From assembly GCA_016712985.1 (NCBI GenBank), contig JADJQA010000002.1, forward strand, positions 124,001-188,000: a stretch of 64,000 nt of DNA, read 5' to 3'. Origin of the DNA: Sulfuritalea sp. Lineage in GTDB: Bacteria; Pseudomonadota; Gammaproteobacteria; Burkholderiales; Rhodocyclaceae. The position numbers were made by a program, and so were the translations under genes. The notes below the pieces were generated by a model. The model worked only from the letters and a program-made list of their open reading frames with translations, was not told where the DNA came from and did no database searches. Positions 20,264 through 28,059 of this stretch are shown here, one piece after another. The stretch's first letter is position 1, and each line of letters starts with the position of its first letter.

Positions 20264-21331
20264 ATGACCATCCAGACCGACAAGTTCGCCGATCCCGCGC
20301 CCGAACGTCTGATCTCGGCGGGCAAGGAGTCCGCGCAGGAAGACGTGCTGGAGCGCGCGCTGCGGCCGAAGCGGCTGGCGGATTACGTCGGACAGCAGAA
20401 GATCCGCAACCAGCTCGAAATCTTCATCGAGGCGGCCAAGCGGCGCGCCGAGTCGATGGACCATGTGCTGCTGTTCGGCCCGCCCGGCCTCGGCAAGACC
20501 ACGCTGGCGCACATCATCGCCCACGAAATGGGCGTCAATCTGCGCCACACCTCGGGGCCGGTGCTGGAGCGCGCCGGCGACCTGGCCGCGATGCTGACCA
20601 ACCTCGAACCGCACGACGTACTGTTCATCGACGAAATCCATCGACTCTCACCGGTGGTCGAGGAAATTCTCTACCCGGCGCTGGAGGATTTCCAGATCGA
20701 CATCATGATCGGCGAAGGACCCTCGGCGCGCTCGGTCAAGCTCGACCTGCCACCCTTCACGCTGATTGGCGCCACCACGCGCGCCGGCATGCTGACCAAT
20801 CCCTTGCGCGACCGCTTCGGCATCGTCGCCCGCCTGGAGTTCTACACCCCGGAAGAGCTCGCGCTGATCGTGCGCCGCTCGGCGCACCTGCTCAATTGCG
20901 ACATCGTCGAAGACGGCGCTGTGGAAATCGCCAAACGCTCGCGCGGCACGCCGCGCATCTCGAATCGCCTGCTGCGCCGCGTGCGCGACTTCGCCGAGGT
21001 CAAGGCCGACGGCAAGATCACGCGGACCGTGGCGGATGCGGCGCTGACCATGCTCGATGTCGATCACCTCGGCCTCGACGTGATGGACAGAAAGCTGCTG
21101 GGCGCGATACTGGAGAAGTTCGGCGGCGGCCCGGTGGGAGTAGACAACCTTGCGGCCGCCATCGGCGAGGCGCGCGACACCATCGAGGACGTCCTGGAAC
21201 CCTTTCTGATCCAGCAAGGCTACCTGCAACGCACACCGCGCGGACGGGTGGCGACGGCAAGCATCTGGCGGCATTTCGCGCTGGAAAGACCTGACAGCGG
21301 CAATCGCGAACTCTGGAGTGATGCGTCGTGA
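20264..21331 (+). CDS. ruvB: Holliday junction branch migration ATPase RuvB
   Basis: A AAA+ hexameric motor of branch migration. Of its 355 residues, Walker A is GPPGLGKT at 72-79, Walker B VLFIDEIHRL near 121, sensor-1 GATTRAGMLTNPLRDRFG near 170, and the C-terminal winged helix includes PFLIQQGYLQRTPRGRVAT. ATG at 20264 follows the restriction-like gene by two bases. Its stop overlaps the GTG of the next gene, a GT2 glycosyltransferase. Intact. Confidence 0.98.
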   Translation: MTIQTDKFADPAPERLISAGKESAQEDVLERALRPKRLADYVGQQKIRNQLEIFIEAAKRRAESMDHVLLFGPPGLGKTTLAHIIAHEMGVNLRHTSGPVLERAGDLAAMLTNLEPHDVLFIDEIHRLSPVVEEILYPALEDFQIDIMIGEGPSARSVKLDLPPFTLIGATTRAGMLTNPLRDRFGIVARLEFYTPEELALIVRRSAHLLNCDIVEDGAVEIAKRSRGTPRISNRLLRRVRDFAEVKADGKITRTVADAALTMLDVDHLGLDVMDRKLLGAILEKFGGGPVGVDNLAAAIGEARDTIEDVLEPFLIQQGYLQRTPRGRVATASIWRHFALERPDSGNRELWSDAS

Positions 21332-22185
21332 CGAGCCAGGCCGTTTCGTCGCTATCCTTCGTTGTCACCTGCAAGGGCCGCCTCGACCATCTGCGGCAAA
21401 CACTGCCCAGAATGGCCGCGCAGCCCAACGCCGAGTGCATCGTGGTGGACTACGACTGCCCTGACGGCACGGCGGCGTGGGTAAAGGAGAATTGCCCCAC
21501 GGTCAAAGTCGTCAAGGTGGAACAAGCGACCCGGTTTCACGCGGCGCGGGCCCGCAATCTTGGCGCCAGGGCCGCAGCACGCGAATGGCTCGCCTTCCTC
21601 GATGCCGATGTCCTCATCGAACCCGGTTTTGCATGCGACCTGGCCAGCGCACTGCGTTACGGAAACTATTGTCGCCCCCTGCCGCTAACCCGCGAAACCT
21701 CGGGAAGCTTCGTATGTCATCGCGGAGATTTTTTCGCACTCGACGGATATGACGAAACTCTCGAGGGCTACGGCGGCGAAGACAACGACCTCTATTTTCG
21801 CCTGAATCATTTCGGGCGCCGCTGTGCCTCTTTTGACGGAAAGCTGCTGCGCGCCATGCCTCACGACGACCAAATGCGCTCCGCACATTTTGAAATCGCC
21901 GACATCGAACTCAGTCGGCGGGTCAACTGTTTCTACAATCACATCAAGTATGACCTGATGCGGGAGTCGGGACAGAACGTGCTTCCCGCGGAAACGCGTC
22001 GGGCGGTCTATGCCGAGATCAGAAGAACGCTGGTCGAGAACTGGCAGCGAGGCGAACTCTCTGGCCAGATCACCATCACGCTGCCTATCCGGCATGTGAT
22101 ACCGGTACCCGAGGGATTGGCAATCAAGCGCCGCTGGACTTATGACATCGAGCAGGTCGCGGGGAGCGTCGGGCAAAGCCCATGA
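21328..22185 (+). CDS. GT2 glycosyltransferase (first of a tandem pair)
   Basis: A 285-residue GT-A enzyme. SLSFVVTCKGRLDHLRQTLP is the nucleotide-sugar fold start, WLAFLDADVLIEPGF carries the DxD metal site near residue 92, and LEGYGGEDNDLYFRL (about 148-162) is the galactosyltransferase-like C-terminal motif with its acidic catalytic pair. No signal or membrane segment, so it is cytosolic or peripheral. GTG at 21328 overlaps the ruvB stop (GTGA). It is followed by a paralogue with another four-base overlap. The product is unknown; surface glycan or glycoprotein modification is inferred. Confidence 0.85.
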   Translation: MTSQAVSSLSFVVTCKGRLDHLRQTLPRMAAQPNAECIVVDYDCPDGTAAWVKENCPTVKVVKVEQATRFHAARARNLGARAAAREWLAFLDADVLIEPGFACDLASALRYGNYCRPLPLTRETSGSFVCHRGDFFALDGYDETLEGYGGEDNDLYFRLNHFGRRCASFDGKLLRAMPHDDQMRSAHFEIADIELSRRVNCFYNHIKYDLMRESGQNVLPAETRRAVYAEIRRTLVENWQRGELSGQITITLPIRHVIPVPEGLAIKRRWTYDIEQVAGSVGQSP

Positions 22186-23012
22186 GCGGAAGTCTTTCCC
22201 TGATCACCACCTGCAAGGGCCGCCTGCATCATCTGCGGGAAACCCTCCCGCTGATGGTGATGCAAGCTCAATGCGGAATGCATTGTCGTCGACTATGGCT
22301 GTCCGCAGGAACCGCGCAATGGGTTGCGGCGAATTTCCCCCAAGTCACGGTTGTCAGGATCAATGACGATCCGCTGTTCAATCAATGCCGCGCCAGGAAT
22401 CTCGGCGCCATCGCGGCGGAAACTTCCCTGTTCTGCTTCGTCGACGCAGACATCATGCTCGCCCCCGAATTCGCGTTCTGCATCGGCCGGGAATGCGCGG
22501 AGAGGACCTTCCTGCGGGCGAGGCCCGTCACCATGGAAACGTGGGGAACCTTTGCCTGCCGGCGGGAGGATTTCTGGCGCGTAGGGGGGTACGATGAAGT
22601 CTATGAAGGATGGGGTGGCTCACCTGAGGACCTCTACCTACGGCTTGCAGCCGCCGGGTGTTCGGAAAAGCAGTTTCCCGGGAGCCTCATTGCCAGCATA
22701 CCGCACGGCGATGATGGGCGAACGGCCCATTACGCCAACAAGAATCGCTGGTGGCAGCACCGGATCAACTCCCTTTACCTGATCGCCAAGCTGGATCTGA
22801 TGAAGCTGCTGGGAACGGAGCTTCCCCTGGAACAAAGAAAGGCGCTCTATGCCCGCGCCAATCAAGCGATCGACGCCGCGCGAAGCACCGCGCAGAATCA
22901 GGCGACCCTCGAAATTAACCTAGAAGACACGACGACGCGCGCCATGAATCTACTCATCCGCCTGGATCGCAAGGTCGGCTATTCAATTCGCTGGCGAAAC
23001 CCGTCTGGGTGA
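22182..23012 (+). CDS. GT2 glycosyltransferase (second of a tandem pair)
   Basis: A paralogue of the preceding gene with the same start (LSLITTCKGRLHHLRETLPL), DxD (FCFVDADIMLAPEF) and GT7C-like motif (YEGWGGSPEDLYLRL). Residues 30-44 do not match the paralogue in this frame. The neighbouring frame gives NAECIVVDYGCPQE there, so a +1 and a -1 indel (near 22269 and 22313) compensate each other and the reading frame survives. ATG at 22182 overlaps the previous stop (ATGA). The substrate is unknown. Confidence 0.83.
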   Translation: MSGSLSLITTCKGRLHHLRETLPLMVMQAQCGMHCRRLWLSAGTAQWVAANFPQVTVVRINDDPLFNQCRARNLGAIAAETSLFCFVDADIMLAPEFAFCIGRECAERTFLRARPVTMETWGTFACRREDFWRVGGYDEVYEGWGGSPEDLYLRLAAAGCSEKQFPGSLIASIPHGDDGRTAHYANKNRWWQHRINSLYLIAKLDLMKLLGTELPLEQRKALYARANQAIDAARSTAQNQATLEINLEDTTTRAMNLLIRLDRKVGYSIRWRNPSG

Positions 23013-23045
23013 TTGGCCCGGCCGGAATGCATCGAAGGCAGAATG

Positions 23046-23843
23046 CTATTGGCTTTCTGCAAGGCGCACCAGATAGGCGGCTCTCACCCGCTCAGCCAGT
23101 ACTCCCGGCGGCCTCTGCGTAGGAAGCGCGATGACTTTCTCTTCCACCAGCGCTGGGTCGACAATTCCCAGGAACCCCAAAACACGCTGAAAAACTTCGT
23201 TGGGGTTCTCCAGAACTTCTTCGTAACTGATGTGCAACAGGGGGTGGTCCGCCAACTGGCTGCCAATCGCCCGGATCAATCTCTCCGCCTCGACATACTG
23301 CAACTGGAGATGATCGATTCGCGGAAATAACCGAGCGACGTCCATCCCCTCCAGATCCGGCTCGTCACCGAAATTGAACCATACGCCTGTCGCATGCGCT
23401 ATGGCCCCGGAGATGGCCTGTCCCAACTTGTCACCCCGCGTCATGAATATCAGGCGATCAAAACCCCGGAGGAATCCAACAATCCTGGCGAAGTCGCCGT
23501 CCAATAGCGGAAGCATCTGGTTCGGCTGAATCTTGGTTCCAAACCACCCGTCGCGAGTGGTCCGAACCCCGGCTACAGCATTAAGGTAACTTCCTACGCT
23601 AACCGCCCCCGCAACCCCAGGAAACAGCCTGCATCCCATCACCCGGACGGCGTCGGCGTGCAGGTACTCCATCGGGATGCCCAGGCAATCCTTTACGTTG
23701 AGCAAACGGGCGCAGAGATAGTTGCTGCCTGTCCTCTGCGAACTAAAGATTGCGTAGCGATATCTGGGTTCGACGGATTCGCCGCAGTCGAACCGGGCGC
23801 CGAAATAGTCAAGCCAGTTATGTGTGGTCATCTTCCGCACCAA
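23046..23843 (-). CDS. Stf0-family sulfotransferase
   Basis: A 265-residue PAPS-dependent sulfotransferase of the Stf0 type, known for trehalose 2-sulfation in mycobacteria. YAIFSSQRTGSNYLCARLL (30-48) is the 5'-phosphosulfate-binding loop, GWFGTKIQPNQMLPLL and RLIFMTRGDKLGQAISGAI follow family order, and LLHISYEEVLENPNEVFQRV lies near the C-terminus. It is on the opposite strand to the ruv-tol genes, squeezed between GT2 genes and ybgC. The start could be 23843 or the ATG at 23831 (MTTHNWLDYF). The acceptor is unknown; sulfation of a glycan made by neighbouring enzymes is a reasonable inference. Confidence 0.82.
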   Translation of the reverse strand: MVRKMTTHNWLDYFGARFDCGESVEPRYRYAIFSSQRTGSNYLCARLLNVKDCLGIPMEYLHADAVRVMGCRLFPGVAGAVSVGSYLNAVAGVRTTRDGWFGTKIQPNQMLPLLDGDFARIVGFLRGFDRLIFMTRGDKLGQAISGAIAHATGVWFNFGDEPDLEGMDVARLFPRIDHLQLQYVEAERLIRAIGSQLADHPLLHISYEEVLENPNEVFQRVLGFLGIVDPALVEEKVIALPTQRPPGVLAERVRAAYLVRLAESQ

Positions 23844-23903
23844 GCGCTGTCACGGGCAAATTGTAGGAGATAGCATGTGCAACCGACAATGTACAATTGC
23901 CGG

Positions 23904-24341
23904 ATGGCTGACAGTATCGGTAGCAGCGGCCCCAGGCCAACAATTTCGATGCGTGTCTATTACGAGGACACAGACGCCGCGGGCATCGTCTATTACGCGA
24001 ACTATTTGCGGTTCATGGAACGCGGTCGCACCGAGTTCCTGCGCGCACTTGGACACAGCCAACGACAGTTGATGGAGAAGGGCATCGTTTTCGTCGTGCA
24101 CTCCGTCGCCGCCGAGTACCTGAAACCGGCAAGGCTCGACGATCTGCTGACGGTCGAGACCACCATCGCCTCGCTGGGTCGGGCGCAGGCCAGCTTTGGC
24201 CAGCGCATCCTGCGTGACGAGGAACTCCTGCTGGATGCGAAAATTTGCCTCGCCTGCATTGATCCGGCGAGCGGCCGGCCAATTCGGATGCCGCACGCCC
24301 TCCTCAGACAACTATCAGCCCTGCAGGAACCCTCGCAATGA
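23904..24341 (+). CDS. ybgC: Tol-Pal-associated acyl-CoA thioesterase YbgC
   Basis: A hotdog-fold thioesterase encoded with the Tol-Pal system. SMRVYYEDTDAAGIVYYANY holds the catalytic Asp (EDTDAAG), then LRFMERGRTEFLRALGHSQ, VVHSVAAEYLKPARLDDLLT and GRAQASFGQRILRDEE. The ATG at 23904 (MADSIGSSG) is preferred; GTG 23877 or ATG 23889 would add a poorly conserved leader. Its stop overlaps the tolQ ATG. This gene normally follows ruvB directly; here two GT2 genes and a sulfotransferase intervene. Confidence 0.93.
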   Translation: MADSIGSSGPRPTISMRVYYEDTDAAGIVYYANYLRFMERGRTEFLRALGHSQRQLMEKGIVFVVHSVAAEYLKPARLDDLLTVETTIASLGRAQASFGQRILRDEELLLDAKICLACIDPASGRPIRMPHALLRQLSALQEPSQ

Positions 24342-25015
24342 ACGTGACCCAAGACCTTTCGATCATCGAACTCGTCATCAACGCCAGCCTGGTGGTCAAG
24401 CTGGTGATGCTGCTGCTGACGATGGTCTCGCTGACTTCGTGGTACTGGATCTTCCGCAAGGCCTTCGCGATTCGCGATGCGCGGGTCAAGACGGACAAGT
24501 TCGAACGGGATTTCTGGAGCGGCGGCGACCTCAACGCGCTGTACCAGAGCGCCATCAACAACCGCCACCAGACCGGCGCGCTGGAGCGAATCTTCGAAGC
24601 CGGCTACCGCGAATTCACCAAGCTGCGCGGGCAGAAGGCCATCGATCCCACCGCCGTGGTCGACGGTGCCCGACGCGCGATGCGCGCCACCTACCAGCGC
24701 GAAATCGACGATCTGGAGGCGCATCTGGCCTTTCTCGCCTCGGTCGGTTCGGTCTCGCCCTATGTCGGTCTGTTCGGCACGGTGTGGGGCATCATGCACG
24801 CCTTTCGCGGACTGGCCAACATGAGCACCGCGACGCTTTCCGCAGTCGCACCCGGGATTGCCGAGGCTCTGGTCGCCACCGCCATCGGCCTCTTCGCCGC
24901 GATTCCGGCGGTGATCGCCTACAACCGTTTCGCCCATGACGTGGATCGGGTCGCCGTGCGCTTCGAGAGCTTCATGGAAGAGTTCTCCAACATCCTGCAG
25001 CGGCAGACGCGGTGA
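24338..25015 (+). CDS. tolQ: Tol-Pal proton channel subunit TolQ
   Basis: Inner-membrane motor subunit homologous to ExbB and MotA. Of its 225 residues, the first transmembrane helix is at about 14-36. The other two lie in SPYVGLFGTVWGIMHAF and ALVATAIGLFAAIPAVIAYN, the strongly conserved proton-pathway region. ATG overlaps the ybgC stop. Its own stop overlaps the next gene, which is not tolR but a glycosyltransferase. Intact. Confidence 0.97.
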   Translation: MNVTQDLSIIELVINASLVVKLVMLLLTMVSLTSWYWIFRKAFAIRDARVKTDKFERDFWSGGDLNALYQSAINNRHQTGALERIFEAGYREFTKLRGQKAIDPTAVVDGARRAMRATYQREIDDLEAHLAFLASVGSVSPYVGLFGTVWGIMHAFRGLANMSTATLSAVAPGIAEALVATAIGLFAAIPAVIAYNRFAHDVDRVAVRFESFMEEFSNILQRQTR

Positions 25016-25797
25016 CTCCGGGCGCAATGTCGTTGCCGCCGGTGCAGATGCTCTGGGTCGAAGGTCCTCTGTCGGCACTCGAACGCCTGTCGATAGCCTC
25101 CTTTCTCGCCAACGGCCATGCCGTGCACCTATACACCTACGGCGACGTGCCGAATGTACCGGATGGCGCACGGGTGATGAACGCCAACGAAGTGCTGCAC
25201 GACGGGCCGCAACGACGCGCCGCGCAACGCGGCATCGGCGCCGGCGGTTGGGCCTTCTTTTCCAACCTGTTCCGTTACCGGCTGTTGCATGCGCGCGGCG
25301 GCCTCTGGTGCGACACCGATATCGTCTGCGTGCGCCCGCTCACGTTTGCCGTCGAGCGGCCGCGATTTTTCGCGACCGAGCGAACGCCCCAGGCGAGCGG
25401 ACAGGGCAGCCTGCCCATACGAGCCAACAATTGCGCGATGCAGGCGCCGGCGGGCGATCCCCTGCTGCTCGAATGTTTTGAACGTGCTTCGCAAGTCGAC
25501 GGCGACACGGCTCCCTGGGGTAGCGCCGGGCCGATCCTGCTGACGACCCTGATAAACGAAAGGAAATTGGCGGCAGACCTTGTGGCGCCGGAGGTGTTCT
25601 GTCCGATCGACCACTGGAACGTAAGCTCATTGCTTCAGGGCCCGCAGTTGATCGGCGTGGAAACCCATGCCGTACACTTCTGGAACGAGATCTGGCGGCG
25701 CAATTTCTGCGACAAGAATGCCCGCTACGATCCGCTCTCACTCTACGAGCGGCTGAAGGCCCGCTATCTGGGACGCAAGGAACTCGCGCATGCATAA
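25012..25797 (+). CDS. GT32-like DXD glycosyltransferase (first copy) after tolQ
   Basis: A 261-residue protein with the GT-A 'DXD sugar-binding' core: SLPPVQMLWVEGPLSALERL at the N-terminus, FSNLFRYRLLHARGGLWCDT and DIVCVRPL with the DxD (DTD), and a conserved C-terminus DKNARYDPLSLYERLKARYL. It resembles capsular/OCH1-type GT32 transferases. No signal peptide. GTG at 25012 overlaps the tolQ stop (GTGA), so translation is coupled to tolQ. The target is unknown. Confidence 0.83.
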   Translation: MTPGAMSLPPVQMLWVEGPLSALERLSIASFLANGHAVHLYTYGDVPNVPDGARVMNANEVLHDGPQRRAAQRGIGAGGWAFFSNLFRYRLLHARGGLWCDTDIVCVRPLTFAVERPRFFATERTPQASGQGSLPIRANNCAMQAPAGDPLLLECFERASQVDGDTAPWGSAGPILLTTLINERKLAADLVAPEVFCPIDHWNVSSLLQGPQLIGVETHAVHFWNEIWRRNFCDKNARYDPLSLYERLKARYLGRKELAHA

Positions 25798-25818
25798 GCC
25801 GTCGGTCTCTCCGGCGCC

Positions 25819-26637
25819 GTGCTCGGCAAGGCTAACATGAGCATCGCGACGCAGTCCGCCGTCGCGCCGGGGACCACGGCCTTGCCGCCGGTGCAGATGC
25901 TCTGGGTCGGCGGGCCGCTTTCGGTGCTGGAAAGCCTGTCACTCACCTCCTGGCTTGCGAGCGGCCACGAAGTCCATTTGTATACCTACGGCAAGCCGGC
26001 GAATGAACCCAGGGGGCTGCGCATTATCGACGCGAGGGAGATTCTTTCGGCGGAAGCCGACACGCAGAACTCCGCGGCCGGCCCGAGGCCGACCCGTTTT
26101 TCCGACAGGTTCAGCTACGCGCTGCTCCAGGCGCGCGGAGGCATCTGGGCAGACATCGACGTGGTGTGTCTCAAACCGCTCGATTTTGCCGCCGGGATGG
26201 ACTATTTCTTCGCGTCCGAAATGCTTCCGGCGCAGGCCGGGGACGAGGGCAAGCTGCGTATCCGCGCCTCGGGCTGCGTGATGAAAGCGCCGGCCGGCAG
26301 TCCCCTCACCAAGGATTGCCTTGACATTGCCCGTGCCTCGACCATTTCCGCCGACGGCGCAATGACCGGCCCCTTGCTGCTGCACGGCGCGATCGAAAAG
26401 TTTCACATGACGGCTGCGCTGCTCAATCCGAACCTGTTTTGTCCGGTACCGTTCTGGAACATGGGTGCGCTGATCAGTGGATTGACCATGCTCCCGCCGG
26501 AGTGCCATGGCGTACACTTCTGGAGTGAAAGCTGGCGGCGCAATTTCTTCGACAAGAATGCAAACTACGATCCCTTGTCCCTTTACGAGCGGCTGAAGGC
26601 CCATTTTTTCGGACGCAAGGAAACCACCCATGCTTAG
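25819..26637 (+). CDS. GT32-like DXD glycosyltransferase (second copy) before tolR
   Basis: A 272-residue paralogue of the preceding gene. The shared blocks are LPPVQMLWVGGPLSVLESLS, FSYALLQARGGIWADIDVVC with the DxD (DID), HGVHFWSESWRRNFFDKNAN and YDPLSLYERLKAHFFGRKE. The last 110 bases of the two genes are very similar, pointing to a recent tandem duplication. Start ATG 25819 or 25837 (MSIATQSAVAPG). It is followed by a REP element and then tolR. Confidence 0.83.
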   Translation: MLGKANMSIATQSAVAPGTTALPPVQMLWVGGPLSVLESLSLTSWLASGHEVHLYTYGKPANEPRGLRIIDAREILSAEADTQNSAAGPRPTRFSDRFSYALLQARGGIWADIDVVCLKPLDFAAGMDYFFASEMLPAQAGDEGKLRIRASGCVMKAPAGSPLTKDCLDIARASTISADGAMTGPLLLHGAIEKFHMTAALLNPNLFCPVPFWNMGALISGLTMLPPECHGVHFWSESWRRNFFDKNANYDPLSLYERLKAHFFGRKETTHA

Positions 26638-26696
26638 GCGTCGTCCCTCAGGTCTTCTGTACCAGGCCGTTGCGCGCAGCGCAATTCAAACCTTGT

Positions 26697-26730
26697 CACC
26701 CCCTTTCCGGGAAGGGGGGCTGGGGGGAAG
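26697..26730. repeat. GC-rich REP-like element (CCCCCTTTCC type)
   Basis: CCCCCTTTCC and GAAGGGGGG form a near-perfect inverted repeat followed by GGGGGG. The same type recurs at 37349-37380, 48522-48609, 57038-57118 and 63737-63845, always at a gene boundary or inside a disrupted gene. Confidence 0.65.
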
Positions 26731-26751
26731 CACACACTAGGTCATGATCTC

Positions 26752-26786
26752 TCGTTTTCTCATTGGAGTTACCCACGAGAAAACGA
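26752..26786. repeat. 10-bp inverted repeat over the tolR start
   Basis: TCGTTTTCTC (26752-26761) and GAGAAAACGA (26777-26786) are perfectly complementary with a 15-base loop containing the TTG at 26763. An mRNA hairpin here would limit initiation at that TTG and favours the ATG at 26793, or acts as a control stem. Confidence 0.5.
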
Positions 26787-27188
26787 AAGCTCATGAACGA
26801 GATCAACGTGGTTCCCTACATCGACGTGATGCTGGTGTTGCTCGTCATCTTCATGGTTACCGCACCGATGATCCAGACCGGTAGCGTGGATCTGCCCAGC
26901 ATCGGCAAGAGCAGCCAGCCGCCGGTTGCACCGCTGGAGGTGATCATCAAGGCCGATGCTTCCCTGGCGCTGCGCGACCGGGCCAAGGGCAGCGCGGAAC
27001 AGATCGTGACACGGACCGACCTCGCCGGGCGGATCAGGGAAGCGCAGGCAGCCAACCCGCAACAGGCGGTGCTGATTGCCGGTGACCGCAGCGTGAAATA
27101 CGAAGTGGTGCTCGGCGTCATGGACGAATTGCAGCGACAACAGGTGGCCAGGATCGGCCTTCTCGTGCAACCGATGGCGGTAAAGTAG
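26763..27188 (+). CDS. tolR: Tol-Pal system protein TolR
   Basis: ExbD-like subunit of the Tol motor with one transmembrane helix and a periplasmic domain. LMNEINVVPYIDVMLVLLVI is the conserved N-terminus, with the proton-accepting Asp in YIDVM; periplasmic segments include APLEVIIKADASLALRD and VLIAGDRSVKYEVVLGVMDE. The start is unclear: TTG 26763 gives a basic ten-residue leader typical of TolR, while ATG 26793 gives MNEINVV. A REP element and two glycosyltransferase genes separate it from tolQ. Confidence 0.93.
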   Translation: MELPTRKRKLMNEINVVPYIDVMLVLLVIFMVTAPMIQTGSVDLPSIGKSSQPPVAPLEVIIKADASLALRDRAKGSAEQIVTRTDLAGRIREAQAANPQQAVLIAGDRSVKYEVVLGVMDELQRQQVARIGLLVQPMAVK

Positions 27189-27971
27189 TTGAGCGACGAA
27201 TCGCCGATCCTGCCGCCCTCCAACCTGGCCGGCAAGCGCATTTCCATCGCACTGGCCGTTGCGGTGCATCTGCTGCTTGCCGGCCTGCTGTTCTATGGTG
27301 TGCGCTGGCAGACCAAAGCGACAGACGTGGTCGAAGTCGAGTTGGTGCGTGCCACTCCAGCACCAGCGGTTGTCGCCCCGGTCGCCGTACCGCGAGCGCC
27401 GACTGTCGAGCCGCCTCCAGTTCCCGCGCCAAAGCCGCAGCCCGCGCCACCGCCGCCGAAGCCTGATATCGCCATCAAGGACAAGCCCAAGCCCGAGCCA
27501 AAGGTGGAGCCGAAAGTGGAACCGAAAGTGGAACCGAAAGTGGAGCCGAAAGTGGAGCCGAAACCGCGCAGCGATCCCTTCCAGGAACAGCTCAAGCGCG
27601 AGGCTGAACAACTGGCACAGCGCAAGCAAGTCGACAGCGCGGCGCAGGAGTTCGAGCAGAAGCTGGCGGCACAAGCCGCCACCTCCCACAACAAGGCCAT
27701 CGCCGATTATCTTGATCGCATCCGCGGCAAGATTCGCGGCAACATAGTGTTGCCGCCGGAAATCAAGGGCAATCCCGAGGCGATGTTCGAGGTGACTCAG
27801 TTGCCCAGCGGTGAAGTCCTTACTGTCCGACTCAAGCGTTCCTCGGGCCACGCGGCCCTGGATGCGGCCATCGAACGCGCCATTCTGAAATCCAGTCCCC
27901 TGCCCAAGCCGGCGCAGGCCGACCTCTTCTCGCGTGCGCTCGATTTGCGCTACCGGCCACTGGAGGACTAG
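27189..27971 (+). CDS. tolA: Tol-Pal envelope protein TolA
   Basis: Inner-membrane-anchored protein linking TolQR to Pal. Of its 260 residues, a single transmembrane helix lies at about 19-37 (ISIALAVAVHLLLAGLLFYG). A proline- and lysine-rich linker follows, including a tandem EPKV array, then a helical stretch and the TonB-like C-terminal domain (GEVLTVRLKRSSGHAALDAA, AIERAILKSSPLPKP). It starts at TTG 27189, directly after the tolR stop. It is shorter in the central helix than E. coli TolA, as is common in betaproteobacteria. Confidence 0.93.
   Translation: MSDESPILPPSNLAGKRISIALAVAVHLLLAGLLFYGVRWQTKATDVVEVELVRATPAPAVVAPVAVPRAPTVEPPPVPAPKPQPAPPPPKPDIAIKDKPKPEPKVEPKVEPKVEPKVEPKVEPKPRSDPFQEQLKREAEQLAQRKQVDSAAQEFEQKLAAQAATSHNKAIADYLDRIRGKIRGNIVLPPEIKGNPEAMFEVTQLPSGEVLTVRLKRSSGHAALDAAIERAILKSSPLPKPAQADLFSRALDLRYRPLED
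27495..27563 (+). repeat. 12-base tandem repeat encoding EPKV in tolA
   Basis: Five successive copies of gagccgaaagtg (with a/g wobble) plus a partial sixth encode (Glu-Pro-Lys-Val)n in the periplasmic linker. Copy number is likely variable between strains. Confidence 0.85.
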
Positions 27972-28046
27972 GAATCGGCGCGGCGACCTGCTCGCGCAGC
28001 GGATTTACCCGCCTGTTCCGGGTTCAAGCCAAACCGGGTCGAGCGC

Positions 28047-28052
28047 TATAAT
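28047..28052 (+). promoter_or_regulatory. TATAAT box just before tolB
   Basis: A perfect -10 hexamer lies eight bases before the tolB ATG, with a poor TTCAAG at 28023-28028 as -35. If used, the tolB mRNA would be nearly leaderless. It may be coincidental. Confidence 0.3.
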
Positions 28053-28059
28053 TCACGTC

